From CAYLYU01 sp964501925 (GTDB lineage Bacteria > Pseudomonadota > Zetaproteobacteria > Mariprofundales > Mariprofundaceae): 64,000 nt of DNA. Below the pieces are notes generated by a model. It was given only the letters and a program-made list of their open reading frames with translations, was not told the origin of the DNA and ran no database searches. A program made the position numbers and the translations under genes. Of this stretch, positions 35,181 to 44,342 are shown piece after piece (positions within the stretch are counted from its first letter, which is position 1; each line of letters starts with the position of its first letter). The stretch spans positions 1 through 64,000 of the forward strand of contig CAZCTM010000006.1 of assembly GCA_964501925.1 (NCBI GenBank). The letters are read 5' to 3'.

Positions 35181-37556
35181 TCAATGCGGGACGGACTCGG
35201 CCAGATGCCGAAACTGCAGGGAGTAGAACATCTCCAGATAGCGCTGTGTTTCCGCGCGCTCCAGGTTGGTCACGAATTTCCAGAAACCGTAGATCCGGGA
35301 AAGAGTCATCATGCGCTCCGCATAAAGTTTCCATGTGTAACGCCTTTTTACGCGCTTCAATGCGCCTTCAGAGATCCGATGCCAGTAATCGGTTTCCTGC
35401 TGGCAGCGCACGAAAAATTCCGCCATGAGACCGGCGGCCTTTTTGCCGTGATTGGGATCGATATGAAATCCTGACACACCGTGCTCAATGATCTCCTTGG
35501 GCCCACCGTAGCAGGTGGCGAAGGTTGGCAGGCCCGATGACATCGCCTCAATCACCGTCAGCCCGAATGCCTCAAACAGGGCCGGCTGTACGAACGCCCC
35601 TCGTCGATCGGCGACAAAACGATACAGTTCGCCCGCAAAGGACTTGTTCAGATGCATTCCCAGCCAGCGCATCTGGCCGTCCAGTCCGTGATCATCCATG
35701 AGCCCGTGCAATCGCCCAATCTCTTCCTGCTCTTCGCGGTCACCGGATTTGGACATGTCAACGTGGCCACCTACGATCAGGAGATTGGCCTGATCACGAA
35801 GCGCGGGGCATGAGCCGTACCATTCCACAAGGCTGGCGATGTTCTTGATCCGGTCCAGACGGGCCATGGTAAACAGAAGCGGCTTGTCCGGATCCTGCAG
35901 GATGCCACGGGTATCCGGTCGTGCTCCTCCAAAGACAAGATCCCTCAGCTCATTGTGCAGATGCGTTAAGCGCCGCTCACCGTCGTGATAGGGGAAATAG
36001 ACCTCGGCATCAGCCCCCGGGGACACGATGTTGAATTTTGGATCAAATACGTCGATGCCATTGATGACGCGGTATAGTCCCGGCATGGAAAAGGACTGAT
36101 AGCTTTCATACTGACCCGTACTTTCACGGGTGCCTGCGATCTCCTGGTAGGTGCTGGTAATAATGAAGTCCGCCGTATTCATGGCGATCAGATCGGCCGT
36201 GTACTGGCAGCTGAAATGATACTCGGGTTCCATGTCCCGCCAGTACAGATCGGAGAGCAGGTATTTCGATTTTTCCAGGGCATGCGCAATATTGCACTGG
36301 GTGACATGTAGCCTGCGGGAGAGCAGGGAGGCCACCAGATTGCCGTCCGAGTAATTGCCGATGATCAGATCAGGTCTTCCATTGAGTTCGGCAATGACTT
36401 CCTTTTCCAGCTCCAGGGAAAATCGCTCCAGGTAAGGCCATACCTTGAAGCGGGAAATCCAGTTGGGAACTACCTCGCCTGAAGCATCACGAAATGGAAT
36501 ACGCAGGATCCGGGCACACTTGGTGCCACGGATGGGTTCCAGACGTTGATGACAGGTGGTGTCCAGGGCCTCGGGTATCAGGCGGGTCACGATGACAATC
36601 TGGGGCTCGATATCCAGCCCCTGTTCATGCAGGCGATTGCGCATTTCATGTTCCAGGGCGCGAACCTGGTCGAGGATGTACACGACCTGCCCTCCGGTGT
36701 CCGGTTTGCCCAGGACATTGTCCTGCCCGAAATATCCATGGGGTGAAATGATGGCCAGGTTAAATATCATCGGGATGCGGCTGAGAAAGCGCTCCAGAAT
36801 CCCCGGCTCGGGTGCCTCCAGAATATCGGACAGCAGACTCATGGTGTCCCTCATCCGGTCAACGGTTCTTCCCCATCCAGGCTCGAAGCCGAACGCCTGC
36901 AACCGATTGCTGACATCCTTCCAGTGTGCCTGTGGATTGCTGCCGGCCAGGTAATCTTCTGCGAGACGCAGCGCCCTCCGCAGGCCGCCAACATCATGGA
37001 TTTTGTCATTGAGCATCAGTTGCCTGCCATGACACTGGTGCACGCTCAAAAAGTGCAGGAGGCGCTTGTCCCCTTTGCCCAGCTCGTGGAACAACTGACT
37101 GGACAGGCGGCGATTGAGAAACTCGACACCACGGCCGATCGATCGGGATTCCTGCAACTTGGGGAAGTCACGCTCGAAGGGTCCGAGGTCAATCTCCAGT
37201 GCCCACGGGTCATGCCCCCCGTTGTTCCCCTGCAGACGTTCCTTGAAAATAAGGAATTCCGAGACATCCACTTCCCTGATTTCCAGGTTTTCAGCATGGA
37301 TGCGAAGGTACTTCCACCGGCCCATATAGGGGCGGAAGGCGATGTAGATCCATGGGGCACGGAGGGCTGCTTCCTGAGAGACGTGAATAATTCTTGCCAG
37401 AGGCGTGTCCGTGGCCTCCTTGCCGCAGAATATCTGGAACTGATCACAAAGGTCGGAGCGCAGGAGGAAAGTCTTGCCGAGGCTCAGGTAATGGTTGAGC
37501 AAGCGGGATACCAGCTCCTGATGCCCTCCGATGAAATTCTGAAGCTCCCCGATCAT
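35181..37556 (-). CDS. sucrose synthase
   Basis: A 791-residue sucrose synthase, close to the roughly 790-residue bacterial enzymes. An N-terminal regulatory half precedes a GT4 core with GKPDTGGQVVYILD (GGQ at 288-290), donor-site R566 and K571 (ARLDRIKN) and the E-x7-E pair E662/E670 (FEAFGLTVIE). It catalyses sucrose plus NDP to NDP-glucose plus fructose, reversibly. The frame is open to 37628, but ATG at 37556 overlaps the fructokinase stop (ATGA), giving the best start; MAGF at 37568 is an alternative. Confidence 0.93.
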   Translation of the reverse strand: MIGELQNFIGGHQELVSRLLNHYLSLGKTFLLRSDLCDQFQIFCGKEATDTPLARIIHVSQEAALRAPWIYIAFRPYMGRWKYLRIHAENLEIREVDVSEFLIFKERLQGNNGGHDPWALEIDLGPFERDFPKLQESRSIGRGVEFLNRRLSSQLFHELGKGDKRLLHFLSVHQCHGRQLMLNDKIHDVGGLRRALRLAEDYLAGSNPQAHWKDVSNRLQAFGFEPGWGRTVDRMRDTMSLLSDILEAPEPGILERFLSRIPMIFNLAIISPHGYFGQDNVLGKPDTGGQVVYILDQVRALEHEMRNRLHEQGLDIEPQIVIVTRLIPEALDTTCHQRLEPIRGTKCARILRIPFRDASGEVVPNWISRFKVWPYLERFSLELEKEVIAELNGRPDLIIGNYSDGNLVASLLSRRLHVTQCNIAHALEKSKYLLSDLYWRDMEPEYHFSCQYTADLIAMNTADFIITSTYQEIAGTRESTGQYESYQSFSMPGLYRVINGIDVFDPKFNIVSPGADAEVYFPYHDGERRLTHLHNELRDLVFGGARPDTRGILQDPDKPLLFTMARLDRIKNIASLVEWYGSCPALRDQANLLIVGGHVDMSKSGDREEQEEIGRLHGLMDDHGLDGQMRWLGMHLNKSFAGELYRFVADRRGAFVQPALFEAFGLTVIEAMSSGLPTFATCYGGPKEIIEHGVSGFHIDPNHGKKAAGLMAEFFVRCQQETDYWHRISEGALKRVKRRYTWKLYAERMMTLSRIYGFWKFVTNLERAETQRYLEMFYSLQFRHLAESVPH

Positions 37557-38482
37557 GAACCCAGCCATTGTTGCCGGAACCGGCTGTAGAGTTTCCTGTC
37601 CCTGGAGGTGGCCCCACGGATTTGGCATATCTCGGCTGCAAATTCCCCGGCTCGCCTGAGTGAATCACCGTAAGACCAGCGATGGACCAGACCCAGGATC
37701 ATGACGGCACTGAACGCATCCCCGGCACCAACCGTATCAACGAGGTTGCGAACGCTTGTGGCAGGGACAGAGACGACTGGGCGGTCATCTGTGATCAGTA
37801 AGGCCCCCCTGGCCCCTCGTGTGACCATCAGGGCCTCAAGCCGGTACGTACGGGAGAGCTGTTTGGCCATATTCTCCAGGCTGACGGAGGTTCGTTTGCC
37901 CTCGGGCGAGATCCGGACGAGTTCATCATCATTCATCTTGGCCCAGCATGCCCCCCCCAGAAGCCTGCTTATTCGATTCATGTCCCACCACGGCGGGCGC
38001 AAGTTGACGTCCAGAAAGACGGGAAGCGAGAACTTTTCGTGCAGACGGTCCAGCGTTTCCCTGTTCGGGGCCGATCTTGCAATAAGGCTGCCATGATAGA
38101 GCAGGGAATATGTTCCCTCGCCGAGGGCCTGCAGGGTTCGCTCTGCATCAATATGGTCATAGGCCTGCCCGGGAAGGATGGCAAACCTTGGTTGCCCCTC
38201 ATTAAGGGTGACCTCCACCGTTCCCGTGGGGTGCGCCGAATCCTGCTGGATGCCAGCCGTGTCCATGCCCCACCCCCGCATATTCTGCAGCACTTTCTCA
38301 CCGTTCGCATCCGTTCCTATTCTGCTGATGAACAACGGCTGCAGTCCAAATCCCTGCAAATGCCAGGCCACATTAAAGGGTGCCCCTCCCAGTACTGTCT
38401 TGCCATCGGGGAAGGCATCAAAAAGGACCTCTCCGAAAATGACAGGCCTTCCGTGTTTTGTTTCGGGTGTTGCGTCGGCCAT
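37553..38482 (-). CDS. fructokinase (PfkB family)
   Basis: A 309-residue ribokinase-fold sugar kinase. GGAPFNVAWHLQGFG near residues 32-46 is the substrate-binding signature and DTVGAGDAFSAVM near 250 the catalytic base and anion hole. It phosphorylates the fructose released by sucrose synthase. The open frame extends to 38725, but only ATG at 38482 (or the tandem ATG at 38485) is preceded by AAAAGGGGAA; the upstream extension has no family similarity. Same operon as sucrose synthase. Confidence 0.9.
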   Translation of the reverse strand: MADATPETKHGRPVIFGEVLFDAFPDGKTVLGGAPFNVAWHLQGFGLQPLFISRIGTDANGEKVLQNMRGWGMDTAGIQQDSAHPTGTVEVTLNEGQPRFAILPGQAYDHIDAERTLQALGEGTYSLLYHGSLIARSAPNRETLDRLHEKFSLPVFLDVNLRPPWWDMNRISRLLGGACWAKMNDDELVRISPEGKRTSVSLENMAKQLSRTYRLEALMVTRGARGALLITDDRPVVSVPATSVRNLVDTVGAGDAFSAVMILGLVHRWSYGDSLRRAGEFAAEICQIRGATSRDRKLYSRFRQQWLGS

Positions 38483-38624
38483 CATTTCCCCTTTTGCCGT
38501 TTGGTGCTGATCCGGATTAGGCTTTCTACTGCCTGCAATCTGAATGGGCAACCATTGAAAACAGATTTGAACCCATCGATCTTCGGATGGCGTTTGCTTT
38601 TGCTGCTGGCTATCCTCGGGTTTC

Positions 38625-39581
38625 ATGCCAGCCGCCGGAAAACAAGACGCCAGTCCCGCCATGACCTGTGATGTATGCGCCAACGACTGTTTCGAGGAGA
38701 TCAGCCACCTTGATCGTCTTGGCAAGCCGCTGCGGACGGTTATCTGCAGGTGTTGCGGACTGGTTTCCCATATGCCAATTCCCTCCGAGAGGGATATCGC
38801 AGCCTATTACGCCGAGCGCTACAGGCAGGAATACCATGGTGAGCAGATCCCTTCGGCGAGACGGGTCATGCGCGCCTGGAAGAATGCCGAGCGGATCCAT
38901 CGCCAGCTCCGGCCTTATCTTCGGCCAGGGATGGATGTGTTTGAGATAGGGGCCGGGATTGGCTGCACCGTCAAGGTGTTTGAAATGAACGGGTTTGATG
39001 CCAGGGGCATTGAACCGGGCCAGGGCTTCAGCCGGTTCTCGCGGGAAAAGCTGAGGGCGAAGATCGACAATGCAAACCTGTTTGATCTTCAGCCCGGGCC
39101 GGAACATGATCTTATCCTGCTGATTCACGTGATCGAACATTTTATTTCTCCGACCAAGGCACTGGATCAAATTCACGCCATGTTGAAACCGGGCGGTAGG
39201 CTCTATGTGGAGTGCCCGAACCTTGCCGCCCCGTTTGCCACTTTCCCTCGCCTGTTCCACTACGCTCACATTTACAATTTTACACCGCAAACCCTGATCG
39301 CCCTGGCGGAAAAATGTGGCTTTGGTGTGGAAAAGGTTTTTTCCCGTCAAACCGATCCGGATATACAGATCCTGTTCACTTTCCAGGAACCGAGAACACC
39401 ACACATTGATCCTCATCAGGCTGACCGGATCAAGATGGCCATCCATCGCTATAATCTGCTGACATACCATTTACGCTGGAGCTATCTGCGGGCGAGGATG
39501 CGCAAGCTTTCCGGCTATCTTGCCGAGGCGATGTTTTCCGAAAGGTACGTGAAAGAGCTCCTTCAGCGCTGTCAGCAATAA
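38625..39581 (+). CDS. SAM-dependent methyltransferase with N-terminal zinc ribbon
   Basis: A 318-residue class I methyltransferase. The N-terminal C15/C18 and C41-C44 pairs look like a zinc ribbon. The SAM motif FEIGAGIGCTV is near residues 103-113 and IHVIEHFISP near 165 is motif II-like. Such proteins often act on sugars or polyketide sugars, but the substrate is not evident. Neither the ATG at 38625 nor the one at 38661 has a clear ribosome-binding site. It diverges from the fructokinase. Confidence 0.75.
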   Translation: MPAAGKQDASPAMTCDVCANDCFEEISHLDRLGKPLRTVICRCCGLVSHMPIPSERDIAAYYAERYRQEYHGEQIPSARRVMRAWKNAERIHRQLRPYLRPGMDVFEIGAGIGCTVKVFEMNGFDARGIEPGQGFSRFSREKLRAKIDNANLFDLQPGPEHDLILLIHVIEHFISPTKALDQIHAMLKPGGRLYVECPNLAAPFATFPRLFHYAHIYNFTPQTLIALAEKCGFGVEKVFSRQTDPDIQILFTFQEPRTPHIDPHQADRIKMAIHRYNLLTYHLRWSYLRARMRKLSGYLAEAMFSERYVKELLQRCQQ

Positions 39582-39683
39582 CAGGAAGATCCATGCGGTC
39601 CCTGGCTGCTCGGCAAAAGCGTCTCCTGTGGACCTCGAACGGCGGGCCTTGTCTTCGCAGGGTGAAAAAGGTAAAAAAAGGAT

Positions 39684-39881
39684 ATGAGGATTCATATCAA
39701 TGGCGAGGAACAATTTGTCAAGGCAGGGACAATATCGGAACTCATTCAGGAAATCGGTTTGCAAAGCAGACTGGTGGCGGTGGAACGCAATCTCGAGGTT
39801 GTACCGAAAAGTCAGTATGATCATGTTAGACTTGAGGAAGGTGACCGCATCGAGATCGTCCATATGATCGGCGGCGGATAA
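39684..39881 (+). CDS. thiS: sulfur carrier protein ThiS
   Basis: A 65-residue ubiquitin-like protein ending in the required Gly-Gly (HMIGGG). The sulfur-carrying C-terminal thiocarboxylate donates sulfur to the thiazole of thiamine. AAAAAAAGGAT precedes the ATG. thiG follows after 58 bases; thiF and thiO are not seen in the window. Confidence 0.93.
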   Translation: MRIHINGEEQFVKAGTISELIQEIGLQSRLVAVERNLEVVPKSQYDHVRLEEGDRIEIVHMIGGG

Positions 39882-39939
39882 TCGTTGCCTGTTCTGGGAC
39901 GTGATAAAGCAATAAATTCAGGGCCTCGGGAGCAAAGAC

Positions 39940-40740
39940 ATGCCGGAAGCATCATCAACCACTGAAGACAAGCCATTGATTCTGGCGGGGAAGGCTTATC
40001 AATCCAGGCTCATTGTTGGTTCGGGCAAGTACAAGGATTTCCCGACAACGAAAAGGGCGACGGAGGCCTCGGGGGCGGAAATCATCACGGTGGCCGTACG
40101 CAGGGTGAATATCACAGATCCCGGCAAGGAGAATCTCCTTGATTACATTGATCCGGCGAAGTACACCATTCTCCCCAACACCGCGGGATGCTACACGGCC
40201 AGGGATGCCGTGCGCACCCTGAAGCTGGCGAGGGAGGCCGGTGGCTGGGACCTCGTCAAACTGGAAGTCCTTGGTGATGAGAAGACCCTTTATCCCAATG
40301 TTGTTGAAACCATCAAGGCGGCTGAAGAGCTTGTTGCCGACGGTTTCAAGGTGATGGTATACACGAATGATGATCCCATCGTGGCCAAGCGTCTTGAGGA
40401 GGTGGGTTGCGTGGCCGTCATGCCCCTGGGCAACCCCATCGGTTCGGGCCGTGGACTCGCCAATCCCTTCAATATCCGGGTTATCGTTGAAAGGGCGGAT
40501 GTACCGATTGTGGTGGATGCGGGAATCGGTGCCCCTTCGGATGCCGCCGAGGCCATGGAGTTGGGGGCCGATGCCGTGCTGGTCAACACCGCGATTGCCG
40601 AAGCCAGGGATCCTGAGCGGATGGCCCGGGCCATGAAACTGGCCGTCCGGGCCGGGCGTATGGCCTATCTTGCCGGTCGCATGCCAAAACGCGCCTTCGC
40701 CTCCGCCAGCTCCCCGACGGAAGGCTATTTCTGGAGCTGA
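39940..40740 (+). CDS. thiG: thiazole synthase
   Basis: A 266-residue ThiG that builds the thiazole ring of thiamine from ThiS-thiocarboxylate, dehydroglycine and deoxyxylulose-5-phosphate. The SRLIVGSGKYKDF signature is near residue 23, the Schiff-base lysine is in DLVKLEVLGD, and PLGNPIGSGRG and VVDAGIGAPSDAAEAMELG bind phosphate. The family length is about 255-270. No TPP riboswitch was found upstream. Confidence 0.95.
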   Translation: MPEASSTTEDKPLILAGKAYQSRLIVGSGKYKDFPTTKRATEASGAEIITVAVRRVNITDPGKENLLDYIDPAKYTILPNTAGCYTARDAVRTLKLAREAGGWDLVKLEVLGDEKTLYPNVVETIKAAEELVADGFKVMVYTNDDPIVAKRLEEVGCVAVMPLGNPIGSGRGLANPFNIRVIVERADVPIVVDAGIGAPSDAAEAMELGADAVLVNTAIAEARDPERMARAMKLAVRAGRMAYLAGRMPKRAFASASSPTEGYFWS

Positions 40741-40806
40741 GCTCTAAAGAAGGGTTCGCAACAAGCCCCGGAACAATTTCATCTGCATCAAAAGGGTTGA
40801 GACCTT

Positions 40807-41871
40807 ATGGCTGAACTGAAAAACGACCGATTTCTTCGTGCCTGCCTTCGTCAGGAGGTGGACCGAACCCCCGTGTGGATGATGCGGCAGGCCGGCCGCT
40901 ATCTGCCGGAGTACCGTGCCACACGCGCCCGTGCGGGCGGATTTCTCCAACTGTGCAAAACGCCAGAACTGGCCTGTGAGGTGACCCTGCAGCCCATTGA
41001 TATTCTGGGTGTCGATGCCGCCATTCTGTTTTCGGATATTCTGGTGATACCCGAGGCGATGGGGATGGAATTGACTTTTGGTACGGGTGAGGGGCCGAAA
41101 TTCCCCCGGCCTGTTCGATCCGATATGGATGTAAGACATCTGCCCGTACCTGATCCGGAAGTGGAACTGGACTATGTCATGTCAGCGATTCGTACCATAC
41201 GCAAGGCGCTTGCAGGCCGAGTGCCACTGATCGGGTTTTCGGGCAGTCCATGGACGCTGGCCACCTATATGGTGGAGGGAGGCGGCTCAAAGAGCTTCTC
41301 CAGGGTTAAGAAGATGGCCTTTGATAACCCATCCACAATGCACATGCTTCTGGAGAAACTGGCCGATTCCGTCGCGGCCTATCTGAATGCCCAGATCAGG
41401 AACGGTGTGCAGGCCGTACAGATCTTTGATACATGGGGCGGCATACTGACACCACGCGATTACAGGGAGTTTTCACTGAACTACATGCAGAGAATCATCA
41501 GGCAACTGATCCGCGAGAGCGAAGGTCGGCAGGTGCCCGTCATCCTCTATACCAAGGGAGGAATGGGCTGGCTGGAGGCCATGGCCGAGACAGGCTGCGA
41601 CGTGGTGGGTCTGGACTGGTCGATCAACATTGACGAAGCGCGGCAGCGCATAGGCCACAAGGTTGCGCTTCAGGGCAACATGGATCCAGCCATGCTCTAT
41701 GCGTCTCCGCAACGGATTCGTGAAGAGGTAAGGGATATTCTCGCTCGCTTCGGGCATGGGAGCGGGCATGTTTTCAACCTCGGTCATGGCATTACCCCGG
41801 ATGTGCCACCCGAGCACGCCATTGCATTCATCAAGGCGGTGCAGGAAGAATCCGTGAGATATCATTCGTAA
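40807..41871 (+). CDS. hemE: uroporphyrinogen decarboxylase
   Basis: A 354-residue enzyme converting uroporphyrinogen III to coproporphyrinogen III in haem synthesis. The N-terminal RTPVWMMRQAGRYLPEYR is diagnostic, and IGFSGSPWTLATYMVEGGG and NLGHGITPDVPPEHA follow. hemC lies 5 kb downstream on the other strand. Confidence 0.96.
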   Translation: MAELKNDRFLRACLRQEVDRTPVWMMRQAGRYLPEYRATRARAGGFLQLCKTPELACEVTLQPIDILGVDAAILFSDILVIPEAMGMELTFGTGEGPKFPRPVRSDMDVRHLPVPDPEVELDYVMSAIRTIRKALAGRVPLIGFSGSPWTLATYMVEGGGSKSFSRVKKMAFDNPSTMHMLLEKLADSVAAYLNAQIRNGVQAVQIFDTWGGILTPRDYREFSLNYMQRIIRQLIRESEGRQVPVILYTKGGMGWLEAMAETGCDVVGLDWSINIDEARQRIGHKVALQGNMDPAMLYASPQRIREEVRDILARFGHGSGHVFNLGHGITPDVPPEHAIAFIKAVQEESVRYHS

Positions 41872-41949
41872 GGCCGGATCCGTGGGGTTCCGCCCTTCTT
41901 TCCCCGACGCAGTGGCAGATATCAGAACAGAAACCGGGAAGGGAGACAT

Positions 41950-43173
41950 ATGAAGGCATCCCCCATTGAACTTTTGGCCCCGGCAGGCAGTCCCGAGAAG
42001 CTGGATTTCGCCCTGCGGTATGGTGCCGATGCGGTGTATCTGTCCGATCCACGGTACGGGTTACGGGCGGGTGCCGGCAATTTCAGCGTCGATGAGATCC
42101 GCGAGGCAAGCCGCAAGGTGCATGCGGCCGGAAAAAGAATCTATGTGGCGGTCAACATCTTTGCACATGAGGATGATCTTGAGGGGCTGCCGGAATACCT
42201 GTCCCAGCTGAACGAGACGGGTGTTGATGCCCTGATCGTCACCGATCCGGGGGTGATTTATCTGTCCCGGCGATATGCGCCGGATATCCCGCTGCACCTG
42301 TCAACACAGGCCAACACCCTGAACAGTGCCGCCGCCTGTTTCTGGCGAGACTGCGGTGTCAGCCGGATCGTCCTGGCACGTGAACTCACGCTGGAGGATA
42401 TCCGACGCATCCATGCCACGGTCCCCGACATCCCTCTCGAGGTTTTCGTGCACGGATCAGTCTGCATTGCGTACGCGGGCCGTTGCTTTATCAGCAATTA
42501 CATGGTGGGGCGCGATGCGAACAGGGGGGAGTGTGCCAATTCCTGTCGGTGGAATTATGCGCTGCAGGAGGCCAAAAGACCGGAGGAATACTATCCTGTG
42601 GAGGAAGATGCGCGCGGTACCTACTTCTTCAACGCCAAGGACCTGAACATGCTGGCCGCCATTCCCCGTCTGATTGGAGCAGGAGTGACGGCGCTGAAGA
42701 TTGAAGGCCGGGGAAAGAGTATCCATTACCTGGCCAGTACGGTGGCAACCTACCGGGCTGCCATTGATGCGTATCTGATCAGTCCCGAGGCCTATGCGGT
42801 GAATGATGACTGGTTTGAGGAACTGCGAAAGATTCCCAACCGTGGTTACACAACCGGTTTTCTTGATGGCGCTCCATCCGCGGCAGACGGATATTCCCCG
42901 GACAGGCAGAAAAGGGATCCCGGGTACAGGCTCGTGGGCATCGTGCGCGAACGCAACCCCGCTCTTGGCATTCGTTTGCAGGTCAAAAACAAGATCCTTT
43001 CAGGGGATGAACTGGAATGCCTGAGCCCTGAAGGCGTGAGAAGGGTCGTTCTGGATTCACTGTTTGATCAGGATGGCCGGCCCGTTGAGGTGCTCAAGCC
43101 GGGTTTTACCGGTTATCTGCCCGCAGATCTTGGTCTGAATGAGCTGGACATTCTGCGTCAGAGGGTCATTTGA
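41950..43173 (+). CDS. U32 family protein, tRNA hydroxylation factor TrhP/YegQ-like
   Basis: A 407-residue U32 protein opening IELLAPAGSPEKLDFALRYGADAVYL. The conserved cysteines lie in FVHGSVCIAYAGRCF and ANRGECANSCRWNY, near residues 165-200. E. coli TrhP (YegQ) acts with prephenate in tRNA uridine hydroxylation; orthology here is inferred from overall pattern and length. It was historically annotated as a collagenase-like peptidase. AGGGAGACAT precedes the ATG. Confidence 0.85.
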   Translation: MKASPIELLAPAGSPEKLDFALRYGADAVYLSDPRYGLRAGAGNFSVDEIREASRKVHAAGKRIYVAVNIFAHEDDLEGLPEYLSQLNETGVDALIVTDPGVIYLSRRYAPDIPLHLSTQANTLNSAAACFWRDCGVSRIVLARELTLEDIRRIHATVPDIPLEVFVHGSVCIAYAGRCFISNYMVGRDANRGECANSCRWNYALQEAKRPEEYYPVEEDARGTYFFNAKDLNMLAAIPRLIGAGVTALKIEGRGKSIHYLASTVATYRAAIDAYLISPEAYAVNDDWFEELRKIPNRGYTTGFLDGAPSAADGYSPDRQKRDPGYRLVGIVRERNPALGIRLQVKNKILSGDELECLSPEGVRRVVLDSLFDQDGRPVEVLKPGFTGYLPADLGLNELDILRQRVI

Positions 43174-43203
43174 TGGGGCATGGCATAAATTGACCGTCTG
43201 TGG

Positions 43204-44286
43204 TCAGGCCGCTTTTTCCACCGCACCACGCCGGGCGCGTACAGCTTCAGCAAGCTCGTAGAGCATCGCTTCGCTCTCTTCCCATCCGAGGCAGGCGTCG
43301 GTCACACTCTGACCAAAGATGAGCTCTTTTCCGGGTACGACATCCTGCCTGCCGGCCAGCAAGTGACTTTCAATCATGATTCCGATAATTCTCTGATCAC
43401 CGGCCGCGATCTGTCCGGCGACATCACGACCCACCTCGATCTGGCGCTCGTATTGCTTTCTGCTGTTGGCATGACTGAAGTCAATCATGATATTGGGGCG
43501 CAAGCCCGCCTGCTCCATTTCCATGGCCGCCCTGTTGACACTTTTTGCGTCGTAGTTGGGCTCTCTCCCACCGCGAAGAATGAGGTGGCAGTCATTGTTG
43601 CCAGTGGTGGAGAAGATCGCTGAACGCCCGGCCTTGGTCAGAGAAAGAAAGTGATGGGGATGTGAGGCGGAATGGATGGCATCGATGGCGATCCGCAATC
43701 CACCCAGGGTGCCGTTCTTGAACCCCACAGGACAGGACAGGCCCGAGGCAAGCTCACGATGGACCTGGGATTCCGCAGTGCGGGCGCCGATGGAGCCCCA
43801 GCTGATCAGATCCGCCACGTACTGGGGGCTGATCAGATCCAGAAACTCCGTACCTGCCGGCACGCCCATCTCGTTGATGTCGACAAGAAGCTGCCGCGCC
43901 AGGCGTAAACCCTTGTTGATCTGAAAGGTGCCATTGAGATTCGGATCGTTGATCAGTCCCTTCCAGCCAACGGTGGTTCGGGGTTTTTCAAAATACACCC
44001 GCATGATGATCAACATGTCGCCAATCAGATCCTCTCTGACCCGTTTCAGCCTGCGTGCATATTCCCTGGCCGCATCCGCATTATGAATGGAGCAGGGACC
44101 TATGACGGCGAGCAGGCGGTCGTCTTCCCCCTGGAGAATCCGGTGGATATCCTGCCGGGCCTTGAAGGTTGTTTCCGCTGCACGTTCGCTGATGGGAACC
44201 TCATGATGGAGCTGTTCCGGTGGGATCACCTCCTTGATGCCCTTGATGCGCAGATCATCGGTTTGATATTTCACTATGGATGTCAT
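43204..44286 (-). CDS. aroG: 3-deoxy-7-phosphoheptulonate synthase (AroG type)
   Basis: A 360-residue type I DAHP synthase that condenses PEP and erythrose-4-phosphate in the shikimate pathway. Signatures are VIGPCSIHNADAA, VYFEKPRTTVGWKGLINDP and IDFSHANSRK. The substrate-binding arginine and metal ligands fall in these segments. The isoform (Phe, Tyr or Trp sensitive) cannot be told. It closes the minus-strand run, 56 bases after prlC. Confidence 0.95.
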   Translation of the reverse strand: MTSIVKYQTDDLRIKGIKEVIPPEQLHHEVPISERAAETTFKARQDIHRILQGEDDRLLAVIGPCSIHNADAAREYARRLKRVREDLIGDMLIIMRVYFEKPRTTVGWKGLINDPNLNGTFQINKGLRLARQLLVDINEMGVPAGTEFLDLISPQYVADLISWGSIGARTAESQVHRELASGLSCPVGFKNGTLGGLRIAIDAIHSASHPHHFLSLTKAGRSAIFSTTGNNDCHLILRGGREPNYDAKSVNRAAMEMEQAGLRPNIMIDFSHANSRKQYERQIEVGRDVAGQIAAGDQRIIGIMIESHLLAGRQDVVPGKELIFGQSVTDACLGWEESEAMLYELAEAVRARRGAVEKAA

Positions 44287-44342
44287 CCTTCATCAAAAAA
44301 GTAGCGAAGTGTAGCCAAAACATCGGGATTGTCGAAGCTCGT

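Noticed and set aside
39582..39683. possible TPP riboswitch before thiS
   Set aside because: The conserved CTGAGA and ACCTGAT elements are not found in the 102-base gap.
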